In this document: piece after piece, positions 44,317 to 55,284 of the stretch
Numbering within the stretch: the stretch's first letter is position 1
Layout: each line of letters opens with the position of its first letter
Assembly (NCBI RefSeq): GCF_029407905.1
Contig: NC_073625.1
Location: 173,682,240 to 173,746,239 of the forward strand
DNA: 64,000 nt
Direction: 5' to 3'
Source of the DNA: Bubalus kerabau
Taxonomy: Eukaryota > Chordata > Mammalia > Artiodactyla > Bovidae
Program-made: the position numbers and the translations under genes
Notes under the pieces: generated by a model
What the model saw: the letters and a program-made list of their open reading frames with translations, nothing else
The model's database searches: none
Told to the model about the DNA's origin: nothing

Positions 44317-44577
44317 AAGTCGCTTCAGTCATGTCCAACTCTGTGCGACCCCATAGACAGCAGCCCACCAGGCTCCCCCATCCCTGGGATTCTCCAGGCA
44401 AGAACTCTGGAGTGGGTTGCCATTTCCTTCTCCAATGCATGAAAGTGAAAAGTGAAAGTGAAGTCGCTCAGTCGTGTCTGACTCCTAGCGACCCCATGGA
44501 CTGCAGCCCACCAGGCTCCTCCATCCATGGGATTTTCCAGGCAAGAGTACTGGAGTGGGGTGCCATTGCCTTCTCTG
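44317..44577 (-). mobile_element. Bov-A2 dimeric SINE
   Basis: Reverse dimer: AAGTCGCTTCAGTCATGTCC, linker GCATGAAAGTGAAAAGTGAAAG, then second monomer to GGGGTGCCATTGCCTTCTC. The (GCT)n end is missing. It abuts the Bov-tA on its left. Confidence 0.93.
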
Positions 44578-44783
44578 AAGGTAGGTGCTACCGTTCAGCA
44601 ATTCAATGGTTTTCAGGTGCTCTATTCCTTCCTCCCCAATTCTGCAAATGCAGTTTCTTCCTTTCTACCCTTTATGGGTAGATGACCCTTGGTAGCATCT
44701 CTTTGTTTTATTGGTGGCCACTTGAGAATGCAGGCAAGCTGGTCCATGGTCTGTAGCAATTGTCCATGGCTAGCTTTTGGCAC

Positions 44784-45053
44784 TGGAGAAGGCAATGGCA
44801 CCCCACTCCAGTACTCTTGCCTGGAAAATCCCATGGATGGAGGAGCCTGGTGGGCTGCAGTCCATGGGGTCGCTAGGAGTCAGACACGACTGAGCAACTT
44901 CACTTTCACTTTTCACTTTCAAGCATTGCAGAAGGAAATGGCAACCCACTCCAGTGTTCTTGCCTGGAGAATCCCAGGGACGGGGGAGCCTGTTGGGCTG
45001 CCATCTATGGGGTCGCACAGAGTCAGACACGACTGAAGGGACTTAGCAGCAGC
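44784..45053 (+). mobile_element. Bov-A2 dimeric SINE
   Basis: Plus-strand dimer, opposite in orientation to the copy about 200 bases to its left. Perfect 12-base duplication AGCTTTTGGCAC at 44772-44783 and 45054-45065. Confidence 0.95.
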
Positions 45054-45194
45054 AGCTTTTGGCACACACATGGCTCATAGATGCTCCTCATTCTTTTCAG
45101 GCCATCTAAAAACACCTCTTTTTACCTTTCTGGGAGTATCATGCCATCCCATACCATGGTGTCTAGCCTTGCTCTAGGGGTTTTTGCATGTAAC

Positions 45195-45262
45195 TTCACC
45201 CTGTGTGTGTATGTGTGTGTGAGTGGGTACGTATGTGTCTGTGTGTGCATGTGTGTGGTGGG
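45195..45262. repeat. TG-rich imperfect microsatellite
   Basis: Alternating TG/TATG/TGAG units over about 65 bases, interrupted and therefore old. Confidence 0.8.
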
Positions 45263-45384
45263 GTCACCTCCCAGTCTTCCAGGTAAGAAGTAAGTATAAC
45301 TTGTTTCTAGAATGGGAACACTTGGTCAAGTACAACCCAAGGTTGAAGCGGAACCTGATGTCCTGTTATTGTTTGTCTCATTCT

Positions 45385-45543
45385 GCCAGGCTCCTCTGTC
45401 TATGGGATTCTCCAGGCAACAGTACTGGAGTGGGTTGCCATTTCCTTCTCCAGGAGATCTTCCTGACTCTGATATTGAACCTGCATCTCTTGTGTCTTCT
45501 GCATTGGCAGGTGAATTCTTTACCACTGCACCACCTGGGAAGT
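45385..45543 (-). mobile_element. Bov-tA SINE, 3'-truncated
   Basis: CCAGGCTCCTCTGTCTATGG to the tRNA-like head CACTGCACCACCTGGGAAG. The tail-side third of the Bov-A body is absent. Confidence 0.85.
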
Positions 45544-45573
45544 AGACTGTATAAATGTTAATCTAAAAACTCT

Positions 45574-45880
45574 CCATCCTAAAGGAGATCAGTCCTGGGT
45601 GTTCATTGGAGGGACTGATGCTGAGGCTGAAACTCCAATACCTTGGCCACCTCATGCGAAGAGTCGACTCATTGGAAAAGACCCTGATGCTGGGAGGGAT
45701 TGGGGGCAGGAGGAGAAGGGGATGACTGAGGATGAGATGGCTGGATGGCATCACTGACTCGATGGACGTGAGTCTGAGTGAACTCCGGGAGTTGGTGATG
45801 GACAGGGAGGCCTGGCGTGCTGCAATTCCTGGGGTCACAAAGAGTCAGACACAACTGAGCGACTGAACTGAACTGAACTG
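45574..45880 (+). mobile_element. BovB LINE 3' fragment
   Basis: Plus-strand 307-base tail with three or four TGAAC units at the end. Perfect 9-base duplication AAAAACTCT at 45565-45573 and 45881-45889. Confidence 0.93.
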
Positions 45881-45889
45881 AAAAACTCT

Positions 45890-46379
45890 GAGGTTCAGGA
45901 TATCAAGGGAGGTACTACTGAGAAAAGTTGCTGTTAGCATGCACACACTTGGAGTACACCAGTGACATTTATTCCCTTCAATAGACTAAGCAGGGAGCAG
46001 GTTGACGGACAGGGGCTGTAGAAGGGGCAAGCACAGCATTATTGGAGTGTGCTGTCCTGCCGAGTCCCAGCTGGAGCATCAGTGACCTCTGCTGGTAGGA
46101 TTTTCCTCTCTGGTCCTCACGGTGTTAGCATCTCCTTCAGGTCTGTGTGTCTGGTTCAGTGTTCAAAGAGATGCTGCAAGATTGATCTCAGAGTGGGTAG
46201 GGTAGACTGGGTTTTCATGCTAAAACTTTTACTAGTGGGTCAGAGGTGACACAGTCAGGAGTTTAAACACAGATCCTATTCCTGCCTCCATCAATTTTAT
46301 CTGATGAGGACAGCTTATTTACAAAACTCATATTCCAGATATAAGCATGTTTTCTTTCATTTTTAAAAATACTTTTCCC
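45890..46379. other. Intergenic DNA, nothing recognised
   Basis: Unique-looking sequence; the short plus-strand frame at 46,049 has no recognisable domain. Confidence 0.35.
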
Positions 46380-46492
46380 CTGGAGAAGGAAAAGGCAACC
46401 CACTTCAGAATTCTTTTCTAGAGAATCTCATGGACAGTGGAGCCTGGCAGGCTACAGTCCACGGGGTCACAAAGAGTCAGATGTGACTGAGA
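46380..46492 (+). mobile_element. Bov-A monomer SINE, diverged
   Basis: CTGGAGAAGGAAAAGGCAACC to GAGTCAGATGTGACTGAG with several substitutions. Confidence 0.82.
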
Positions 46493-46529
46493 ATGCATAC
46501 ACAGGTATTATAAGTAATCTAGAGATTTA

Positions 46530-46685
46530 AAGTATATGGGAGGATGTGCATAGGTTATATGCAAAACCATACCATTTTATATAAGGAACTTGAGCATCTG
46601 CAGATTTTGGTATCCTAGGGGTGGAGCGGGGGAAATCTTGGAACCAATCCCCCATGTATAATGAGGGACAGCTGTACATTCAAGG
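46530..46685. repeat. Ancient mammalian repeat, possibly DNA-transposon derived
   Basis: GTGCATAGGTTATATGCAAAACC, GAGCATCTGCAGATTTTGG, AACCAATCCCCCATGTATAATG and GAGGGACAGCTGTAC resemble a widespread old repeat with Tigger-like ends. Family not certain. Confidence 0.4.
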
Positions 46686-46829
46686 TGTATTAGTCAATGA
46701 TTATGCTATTTGCAAAACATTCAGATTGGTGCAGTTTCATTCACCATACACATGCATTACTAATGCAGTCTTGATTGTTTAAATATTTTGGTGTAGCATA
46801 CATATTTATTGGTTGACAAATAAAAGATG

Positions 46830-48088
46830 TGTTCACACGCTAGTAAAGTAATTCTCAAAATTCTCCAAGCCAGGTTTCAGCAATACATGAACCATGAACT
46901 TCCAGATGTACAAGCTGGTTTTAGAAAAGGCAGAGGAACAATAGATCAAATTGCCAACATCCGCTGGATCATGGAAAAAGCAAGAGAGTTCCAGAAAAAC
47001 ATCTATTTCTGCTTTATTGACTATGCCAAAGCCTTTGACTGTATGGATCACAATAAACTGTGGAAAATTCTGAAAGAGATGGGAATACCAGACCACCTGA
47101 CCTGTTTCTTGAGAAATCTGTATGCAGGTCAGGAAGCAACAGTTAGAACTGGACATGGAACAACAGACTGGTTCCAAATAGGAAAAGGAGTACATCAAGG
47201 CTGTATATTGTCACCCTGTTTATTGAACTTATATGCAGAGTACATCATGAGAAATGCTGGGCTGGAGGAAGCACAAACTGGAATCAAGATTGCCGGGAGA
47301 AATATCAATCACCTCAGATATGCAGATGACACCACCCTTATGGCAGAAAGTGAAGAGGAACTAAAATGCATCTTGATGAGAGTGAAAGATGAGAGTGAAA
47401 AAGTTGGCTTAAAGCTCAACATTCTGAAGACTAAGATTATGGAATCTGGTCCCATCACTTCATGGCAAATAGATGGAGAAACAGTGTCAGACTTTATTTT
47501 TGTGGGCTCCAAAATCACTGCAGATGGTGATTGCAGCCATGAAATGAAAAGACGCTTGCTCCTTGGAAGGAAATTATGACCAACCTAGACAGCATATTAA
47601 AAAGCAGAGACATTACTTTGTCAACAGAGGTCCGTCTAGTCAAGGTTATGGTTTTTCCAGTGGTCATGTATGGATGTGAGAGTTGGACTATAAAGAAAGC
47701 TGAGTGCCAAAGAATTGATGCTTTTGAAGTGTGGTGTTGGAGAAGACTCTTGAGAGTCCCTTGGACTGCAAGGAGATCCAACCAGTCCATCCTAAAGATC
47801 AGTTCTGGGTGTTCATTGGTAGGACTGATTTTGAAGCTGAAACTCCAATACTTTGGCCACCTGATGCAAAGAACTGACTCATTTGAAAAGACCCTGATGC
47901 TGGGAAAGATTGAGGGCAGGAGGAGAAGGGGACAACAGAGGATAAATGGTTGGATGGCATCACCGACTCAATGAACATGGGTTTGGGTGAACTCTGGAGT
48001 TGGTGATGGACAGGGGGGCCTGATGTGCTGTGGTTCATGGGTTTGCAAAGAGTCGGACATGACTGAGCAAATGAACTGAACTGAACTA
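46830..48088 (+). mobile_element. BovB LINE, longest copy in the window
   Basis: About 1.26 kb of plus-strand BovB. A 250-codon open frame (46,827-47,579) covers most of the reverse transcriptase: ILQARFQQYMNHELPDVQAG, FIDYAKAFDCMDHNKLWKIL (holding the first catalytic Asp), GVHQGCILSP and YADD (codons near 47,317-47,328). A one-base loss near 47,575 shifts the frame, which resumes at 47,576-47,974; another small deletion near 47,944 breaks it again. The N-terminal endonuclease is absent. BovB is an RTE-clade LINE known for its patchy distribution between reptiles and ruminants. Confidence 0.95.
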
Positions 48089-48141
48089 AGTGTTTAAAAA
48101 AAATACTTTCCCCCAAAAGAACATATTGAAAACACAGGTTT

Positions 48142-48357
48142 CACATTCCCTGGTGGCTCAGACGGTAAAGTGTCTATCTACAATGTGGTAGACCGGGGTT
48201 CAATCCCTGGTTTGGGAAGATCCCCTGGAGAAGGAAATGGCAATCCACTCCAGTACTATTGACTGGAAAATCCCATGGACAGAGGAGCCTGGTAGGCTAC
48301 AGTCCGTGGGGTTGCAAAGAGTTGGACGTGACTGAGCGACTTCACTTTCACTTTCAA
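48142..48357 (+). mobile_element. Bov-tA SINE
   Basis: tRNA head (TTCCCTGGTGGCTCAGACGG) and body to GAGCGACTTCACTTTCACTTTC. Confidence 0.92.
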
Positions 48358-48655
48358 AATGTCTTAAGAATAACATGTTTGCATTTGACAAAGTGAGGTG
48401 AAAACACTCTGTCAAAATAAGTTCACTTGTTTTAGGTAAAGAATGAGGTGTTTTTTATAAACACCTCCATCAAATCCCACACTTCACCTTGCCACGTGTC
48501 ATCTCACCCACAAAGACCTGTGAAATGCTTCTGCTGGATGAAGCCTGAGCCTACCTCTAGCCAGGCTGACTTTTTAATAACTGTATATCTGTATTGGGAG
48601 ACGGGAGTAGAGAGCTGGGCAGCAAACTCATAAGAAGTCATCCTTGAGAGTAGAA

Positions 48656-48925
48656 GGACTTCTCTGGTGGCCCAGAGGTTAAGAATATACCTTGCGATAC
48701 AGGGGACGCAAGTTTGATCTCTGGTCAGGGAACTAAAATCTCACATGCTGCCGAGCAACTAAGCCTGCATGCTAAAACTACCGAGCCTGCGGTCTCCAGA
48801 GCCCTCGAGCTCCGGAGCCCACGCGCCACAACTAGAGAATCCGCACCATGACAGAAGATCCAAAGCAATAACGAGCCTGTGTGCCTCTAAGACCCGATGC
48901 AGCCTCATAAATAAACATAAAAAAC
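48656..48925 (+). mobile_element. CHR SINE, long form
   Basis: tRNA-like start GGACTTCTCTGGTGGCCCAG, GGGAACTAAAATCTCACATGC, GAGCAACTAAGCC, then an A-rich tail. Perfect 9-base duplication AGAGTAGAA at 48647-48655 and 48926-48934. Confidence 0.92.
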
Positions 48926-48929
48926 AGAG

Positions 48930-49260
48930 TAGAATGGGGTCACCAGGGATTGGGATGGGAGTAAGTGGGGAGATGTTGTTTAGAGTACAAACTTTCAACT
49001 AATAGATAAATTCTGGAGATTTAATGCACAGTATAATGATTATATCAACAATTCTGAATTAGAAACCTCAGAGTTGCCAAGAAAGTAGATCTTAGTTGTT
49101 CTCACCACAAAAAAGAAATATAATAATATAATAGAGGTGTTAGCTAATGCTACAGTGATGATCATATTGCAATATATAAATGTATCAAACTAACACATTG
49201 TATACCTTAAGCATATACAATCTTACATAGCAACTCTATCTCAACAAAAAATTGTTAGTA
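48930..49260 (+). repeat. L1M LINE 3' UTR
   Basis: AGAATGGGGTCACCAGGGATTGG, GGGGAGATGTTG, TAGATCTTAGTTGTTCTCACC, AACACATTGTATACCTTAAGC. Old L1 3' end; the CHR SINE inserted at its left edge. Confidence 0.8.
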
Positions 49261-49302
49261 AAAAAAAAAAGCTGAGCAGCAAAATTGAAGCAATCATGAC
49301 AG

Positions 49303-49453
49303 TTTTTTAAAAATATTATTATTAATTTATTTATTTGGCTGCACTGGGTCTTAGTTGTGGCATGCAGGGTCCAGTTCCCTGACCAATGATTGAACCCAGG
49401 CCACTTACACTGAGACCTCGGAATCTTAGCCTCTGGACCACCAGGGAGGTCCC
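49303..49453 (-). mobile_element. CHR-type tRNA-Glu SINE (short form)
   Basis: T/A-rich tail, TTGGCTGCACTGGGTCTTAG, TTCCCTGACCAATGATTGAACC and GGACCACCAGGGAGGTCCCC. Duplication CATGA(C/T)AG flanks it (near 49,295 and 49,454). Confidence 0.88.
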
Positions 49454-49460
49454 CATGATA

Positions 49461-50414
49461 GGTTTTGTGAGATACACTGATGCAGTGATGGAGTAAGCAG
49501 CTCTTGTCCCCATGGGGCACGCTGGGCACTTGAAGGCCCCTCCTAGTCAACCCGCCTTCTCTGACTATGGATCATGGTTTGCTCTCAGGGTTGGGCCTCT
49601 GCAGCCACCTTCTAATAGAACTCCATCCCTTTAACCAGAGTTCATTCCATCAAGAGTAAACTGAGGAGGGGAACCAAGCCCTTCAGTGGGGAGTAGGGGA
49701 GGGTGGGAATTAGATTTCCTTTTCCAGAAATTGGCAATTAGAACACAGGCACAGCAGACAGTCTCTGATGGAAACTCTGCCTATCCTGCAGAGATGGCCA
49801 GCATCTTCCACTGCAGGCAGGGAGAGGCAGAGAAGGCCGGTCAGCGCAGAGAGGACTTAAAAAAGGTGACTTGAAGCAGGCACAGATATAGGGTGACAAG
49901 GAGAGAGAGAAGGCTTCTACTTTCTGATTCCAGTTTTCATCCATCCTCCCTTCAATTCTGTCTTATACCTTTATCTTCCTCCCATATTCCATTTTGCTTA
50001 AACAATAAAAGACCTGTAAGACACGTGCACTTCTGTTTAATTTGCAATCAATTCAGAGCAAAATGATTCTGAAAACTTTTGCTTGAAAGCTCGGAATTTG
50101 AATTATGTTGATTCAAACTACCAGGAATACTTAGGATGGAATGAGGTCTCTTATTAGTTGGATTTTCCTGGTAAACGAGAGGTAAGCAGAAAACTCTTTT
50201 TCTGTGTGTCTCCAACCTTTGTTATAAAAATCTGCCTACAATGCTTGTGTAAAGAAAAGATTGGAAACAACTTAATGTCTATCAGGAGATTGGTTAGAGA
50301 TTCACATAGGGGAAGAGTACCATGCAGGTCTTAAAAGAAAAAGACAGACCCGTATGTCCCACCATGGAAGTTTCTCCATGATATATTATTTTTAAAAAAA
50401 TATATTCTCTTTTT
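49461..50414. other. Repeat-poor intergenic DNA
   Basis: No interspersed repeat or coding exon recognised. It contains AATAAA at about 50,002-50,007 on the plus strand without a transcript to attach it to. Confidence 0.4.
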
Positions 50415-50545
50415 TTAGTAATTTTATTTATGGCTGTCCTGGGTTTTTCTTGCTGTGCAGTCTTTTCTCTGATTGTGGCAAGTGGGGGCTACTCTCCAGT
50501 TGCGGTGCATCAGTATTCATTGTGGTAGCTTCTCTTGGTTTCAAA
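50415..50545 (-). mobile_element. CHR SINE, truncated
   Basis: TTTTATTTATGGCTGTCCTGGG, TTGCTGTGCAGTCTTTTCTC, GGGGGCTACTCTCCAGTTGCG. Only the tail-side half is present. Confidence 0.75.
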
Positions 50546-51208
50546 GCAGGAACTTCCAGCATCATGGCTGACATTCAATCTCTACTAGTAGAGACTACGC
50601 ACCTCCTTCTAGGACATATTGTAGAAGAGTCAGTCAAAAGGACCACGAAACACACAGCATTCAGCTAAGACTGAGCTGGTGACTGTGCCATATGCTTTCG
50701 CCTCTATTCCTCAGAAGTACCTGAAAAGAAGGTATTGTTTTCATCGTTTAATAGATGCAAAAGGTCCAAGTCCAAAGCTGTCACCTCTCTGACTGATGAG
50801 AATCCACACAGAACATAAGAACCCAGATTGCTGGCAGTTTCTGGAGCTCCGATGGATATCAACTTGCTGGTACTCAAAACGACCCCTGCCCCTCCCTCTC
50901 CCCTCAATGCCTTTGCTCTTTTTGAAGAGTTTTTTGAGGGGAGGAAAACCTTATTCCATTCAGCATGGACATCTTTGCCATTAATCACAGAGAACCAACC
51001 TGAGACTAAAGCCAGAGGAAAGCAGAGCAGAGAGAAAAGGGTGAGACAGAGGAAAGAGAGGAGTGGAAGAGAAAGAATATCATTTAGCTTGAGCCCTTGG
51101 ATCCAGTTTTGCTCAAAGCCAAGTATTCTGTCTATGGCAATTGAGAAGATCCAACTGACAATTGGATATGGCAGTTGACTCAGTTTTCTTGTTCTTATGT
51201 TAAGATGT
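50546..51208. other. Repeat-poor intergenic DNA
   Basis: The overlapping open frames on both strands here (116-176 codons) have no recognisable domains. Weak MIR-like text near 50,735-50,770. Nothing firm. Confidence 0.35.
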
Positions 51209-51222
51209 AGAAATATAGTGTG

Positions 51223-51443
51223 AGTGCATGCCAAGTTGCGCAGTCATGTCCAACTCTTTGAGACCCTATAGACTACTGTAGTCTGCCAGGCTCCTCTGTC
51301 CATGGGCTTCTCCAGGCAAGAATACTGGAGTGGGTTGCCAAGCCCTTCTCCAGGGGATCTTCTGATCCAGTGATCGAGTGCACATCTTTCATCTCCTGCA
51401 TTGGCAGGCAGGTTCTTTACCACCAGTAGCACCTGGGAAGTCC
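51223..51443 (-). mobile_element. Bov-tA SINE
   Basis: Reverse Bov-tA to GTAGCACCTGGGAAGTCC. Duplication AGAAATA(T/C)AGTGTG at 51209-51222 and 51444-51457. Confidence 0.93.
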
Positions 51444-51457
51444 AGAAATACAGTGTG

Positions 51458-52500
51458 CTAGAAACCAAATCTTTTGTTTCCCACCCATCCAGGCCCTGCC
51501 CCCTACTCCCACCCCATCCCACTCCCATGGTCTGAAGGCAGGATTGGGGAATGAGGGATTAAGGGGTGGTTTCTAAAGGAAATTCAGATGCTTTAACCCT
51601 AAAAACAGAAAAGAACTTGGCAGGAAAGCCCATCCACCACACTTGAAGGACAGATGTGGGATGGAGGTTGGGGGCGGGGAGAGGGCTGGGAACACTCAGT
51701 CAGACTATCACGGCTCCTTATAGTGGACTCTATGAAATCCCTTGTGAGGGCATCTGGAAGCTGCATGATGAGCTGGTTTCCCCAGAAGATCCTTCAGAGA
51801 AACCAAAGACTCAAGGGGGTCTTTGTGAAATAATTAAAGGATTTTAGGAGGAGTTGCTGCTATTAAAAATCCTTTACTTCTTTAAATTAAATGAATAATT
51901 ATTAACTGGTGAAAAATAGGATTTTCTCTCCAGGTTCTTCCAAAGAATAAAGATGAGGGCATCTTTAACCATGGTTGCCCCTCCATTCTGCTAGCCCAGA
52001 TCTGCACAGCCTGGTTAGACGACTGTGTGCTCTGGAAATTTCCTCATGGCTCAGGGGTGGGCGGTGGAAAACAGTCCTGTGAGTTGTTTCAAATGGACAA
52101 TGGCCACTTTGTTGTTCATGTGTCCTGGCTGCTGATGTCCTGTTTCTTTCTGGACTTCTCCCCCATGAAGGTGACCCATCATCCTGGTCTTCTCAAGGCT
52201 ATCTTGGTTTAGCACTACAAGACCTGCATCTTGAGAAAACCATCCTTCGTGGATGCACTGGGGATGGCTGGTCACCCTAGAATGGAGCTCTTTATAGGTG
52301 ACGCATGTTTGAGAGTGCTGTTCTGATGCTGTCTACATGGAGCTAAATAAGCCAGTTCTGGGCTCAGCCTGGAGGGGCTGGTTGTCTGATAGCAGGGCTG
52401 GAATATAAAATGATGATCTCAGATTGCTGTGTGGGGCCAAGGGGAGGGCCAACAGAGGTGTGAGGGGCTGTCTCCCCCAGTGCTATAAACAAGACCCTTT
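51458..52500. other. Repeat-poor intergenic DNA
   Basis: About 1 kb with no repeat I recognise and no convincing exon. Confidence 0.4.
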
Positions 52501-52551
52501 TAAAGGGGCTTTTTATTTATTTATTATTAAAAATTTTTTTATTGGAGTATA

Positions 52552-52653
52552 GTGTTCTTGCCTGGAGAATCCCAGGGATGGGGGAGCCTGGTGGGCTACC
52601 GTCTATGGGGTTGCACAGAGTCAGACACGACTGAAGCGACTTAGCAGCAGCAG
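52552..52653 (+). mobile_element. 5'-truncated Bov-A2 SINE inside L1
   Basis: GTTCTTGCCTGGAGAATCCC to GCGACTTAGCAGCAGCAGC, inserted just after the L1 tail. Confidence 0.9.
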
Positions 52654-52954
52654 CTTATTTATAATGTGTTAGCTTCAGACATACAGCAAAGTAAATTAGT
52701 TTATATGTGTACATATAGCCACTCAGTTTTAGATTCTTTCCCTATGTAGGCCATTACAGAGTACTGAGTGGAGTTCCCTGCGCTATACAGCAGGTTTTTA
52801 TCAGTTATCTATTTTATACATAGTAACGTGTATATGTCAGTCCCAATCTCCCAATGTATCCCTCCTTTGCCTTATCCCTTGGTAACCATACTTTGTTTCA
52901 AACATCCGCAACTCTATTTCTGTTCTGTTAATAAGTTCATTTGTACATTTATAT

Positions 52955-53065
52955 TTAAGTATGTAAGATATATTTAAATATATAAAATATATTTTTAAAA
53001 TAAATATATTTAATATGCTAAATATATTTAAATATATGAATATATTTAAATATATATACATATAA
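52955..53065. repeat. (TATTTAAA)n-like AT-rich tract
   Basis: About 110 bases of near-pure A/T built from TATTTAAATATA units, palindromic in part, within the L1 3' region. Confidence 0.8.
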
Positions 53066-53158
53066 GTGATACTATATGATATTTATCTTTCTGTGTCTGA
53101 CTTCACTCAGTATGACAATCTCTAGGTCCATTCATGTTGCTGCAATAAAGGGGCTTTT

Positions 53159-54129
53159 GACCTAGATATTGAGACATGATTATGCCTGTGGATAAGGGTG
53201 GGGTAAAGGTGGGTATGGACATTTCAATACATCCCAGAGCTTGTACACAGACATTGTGATGGAAAGGCAGGCATTTAAGGAGCAGTGACAGCTATGCCTC
53301 CCCAGCCCCAAACATTTGCAGGGCTGAGGGTAAGAACATAGACGGAGGTCTCGATATCAAAATATTTAAAAGTTATAAATCAGCCTAACAAGCACTTAAT
53401 TAAATACACTCTATTCTCTTCCCTTGACAAACACACTCTCCTAACAACCTAAAAGGTCGGGTTTTGTTTTTTTGCAGTTCCTGTTTCTTTATTTTTTCAG
53501 GCTGGAACAAGACAGCACAAGAAGGACTGGGCCCTGGTCTTGCTCCCATTGCTTCCTACCCTCAATTCTGCTCCTTACCACAAGGCTGGGGACCTCACGT
53601 GGACCCTAAACATATACATATACATATACAAATGTATATGGACATCCCAACTCTGTCCACATGCCCTGCAAACAGCTGCCCCTTACTGGTCCCTGGGGTC
53701 TGGGGGAGTGACACTGGCAGAGAACAGGCCTGAGCAGATCCTGGAAGGGGACAGGGAATCTTTGGTCCTGCGTGTGCAGAGTGTGGTGTGGGGGATGGCT
53801 CAGACTCTGGGCTGGCCCATCTCTTCTGGCCCTTCAGACTCTTTGCCCCAAGGGGAGGGGCCTCTTGCCTGGTATAAGAACAATGCTGAGTGGGTGGTGA
53901 GTGCTTTCCAGCACCTGGAATGTTGTCATATCAGCCTGAGCAACAGCAGAGGAGGAGCTGTGCTGGTTCCCACTGTGATGAGAGATGACAGAAGCTGTGA
54001 CCCGGAATTTTTGCCTTTGGTCTTTGGGAGGAAAAATAGCAGAAAATGCCTGAGAATGGCCCACTGCTTTTCCCATTCACTGCATGCATACAGGAACTGG
54101 GCATGTCACAGTCAATGTACGACCTGGCC
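53159..54129. other. Repeat-poor intergenic DNA
   Basis: No repeat recognised apart from a short CATATA run (53,608-53,640). A 213-codon plus-strand frame at 53,540-54,181 runs into a SINE at its end and has no domain or coding signature; not called as a gene. Confidence 0.4.
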
Positions 54130-54250
54130 TTTTTTTTTTTTTTTAATTTTTGGCTGTGCTGCTCAGCATGTGGGATCTTAGTTCCCCAACCAGGGATTGA
54201 ACCCTGAATTGGAATCATGGAGGTTTAACCACTGGATCGCCAGGGAAGTC
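54130..54250 (-). mobile_element. CHR-type tRNA-Glu SINE (short form)
   Basis: T tail, TTTGGCTGTGCTGCTCAGCATG, GTTCCCCAACCAGGGATTGAACC, GGATCGCCAGGGAAGTC. Confidence 0.88.
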
Positions 54251-54278
54251 TCAGACTTAGCCTTATGACCAAGTAAAA

Positions 54279-54417
54279 CTGAAAGTGAAGTTGCTTCAGT
54301 TGTGTCCGACTCTTTGCGACCCCATGGACTGTAGCCTGCCAGGCTTCTGCCAGGCTTCTCCGTCCATGGGATTCTCCAGGCTAGAATATTGGAGTGGGTT
54401 GCCATTTCCTTCTCCAT
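54279..54417 (-). mobile_element. Bov-A monomer SINE with internal duplication
   Basis: Reverse body GTTGTGTCCGACTCTTTGCG to GCCATTTCCTTCTCC. The unit TGCCAGGCTTC is present twice in tandem (about 54,337-54,359). Confidence 0.9.
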
Positions 54418-54710
54418 CTGATTAAAATAGAGAAGCTAAAAATTAATAGGATGGACTTAAACAATACATTCTCTCAGGTTGTCAGAGTTGGGGAGATGGG
54501 CTACTTGGGAACGAATCAGCTTCTCTCTGGCAACATCCCATTGCTCCAGTGAAATGAGTAAGCTCTTTGAAGTAGGGATGTCACTTCCTTGTCCTTCCAT
54601 AGAGGGGCCAGGACCTACCTAAAGTAAGCGATGATGCAGATTTTCAGGGCTGTGACATTGTACAGCAGGGGGCGCTGAAGGGGCTTGGAAAACCTTCCTG
54701 AGGCTGCTCT

Positions 54711-54887
54711 GCTGTGTGTGTATGCTCAGTTGTGTCCGACTCTTTGTGACCCCATGGACTGTAGCCCACCAGGTTCCTCTGTCCATGGGACTTCCCAGGC
54801 AAGAATACTGGACTGGGTTACCATTTCCTTCTCCAGGGGATCTTCCTGACCCAGGATTGAACCTGGGTCTCTCGTGTCTCCTGCATT
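54711..54887 (-). mobile_element. Bov-tA SINE, 5'-truncated
   Basis: TG-rich tail, Bov-A body and the linker-side part of the head, ending TCTCCTGCA. The rest of the tRNA-like head is missing. Duplication GGCTGCTCT at 54702-54710 and 54888-54896. Confidence 0.9.
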
Positions 54888-54896
54888 GGCTGCTCT

Positions 54897-55266
54897 ACAC
54901 CTCAATTCTAACTCTCTGGTCCCAGCTGTAGGCTCCCTTTATGTCTGATTCTTTTGAGTTGATATGTAACATTTTTAGATTTCAATTACTTATAGGAAAA
55001 AATAACACACACAGACACTCACACATACACGTTTCCATTTCCTGATTGGAGGGAGACAAGCAGAAGTATGAAATCTTTCATTTGCCTTGGGCCGCACAAG
55101 ACCATATTTTCACCCCCAACATAAAAAGAGCCTTGAAATTTGACCCAATTTTTACTCTCCTCATTTCTTTCCATTCATAGTATTTTTAGAATTTCTTCTC
55201 TCCCAAATTCCTGAAAGAGAACCCCAGAAACTCTCTGGTTCTACAAGGGATAACTCTGTGCTCTTG
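54897..55266. other. Intergenic DNA, nothing recognised
   Basis: A short (CA)-rich patch at 55,004-55,030; otherwise unique-looking. Confidence 0.35.
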
Positions 55267-55284
55267 ATCACCACAGATTTTTTT

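Larger units (their letters stand above)
52514..53145 (-). mobile_element. 5'-truncated L1 with target-site duplication and nested Bov-A
   Basis: Reverse L1 3' end (T-rich tail, ACAGCAAAGTAAATTAG, GCCATTACAGAGTACTGAG, CAATCTCCCAATGTATCCC, CTTCACTCAGTATGAC). Perfect 13-base duplication TAAAGGGGCTTTT at 52501-52513 and 53146-53158. A Bov-A2 tail fragment (about 52,552-52,653) lies inside it. Confidence 0.92.

Noticed and set aside
50704..51234. 176-codon minus-strand frame with hydrophobic segments
   Set aside because: The opposite strand is open as well, there is no recognisable family, and the hydrophobic text comes from T-rich DNA.
53540..54181. 213-codon plus-strand frame
   Set aside because: Runs into a CHR SINE, overlaps another open frame in a different phase, and shows no domain or splice signals.
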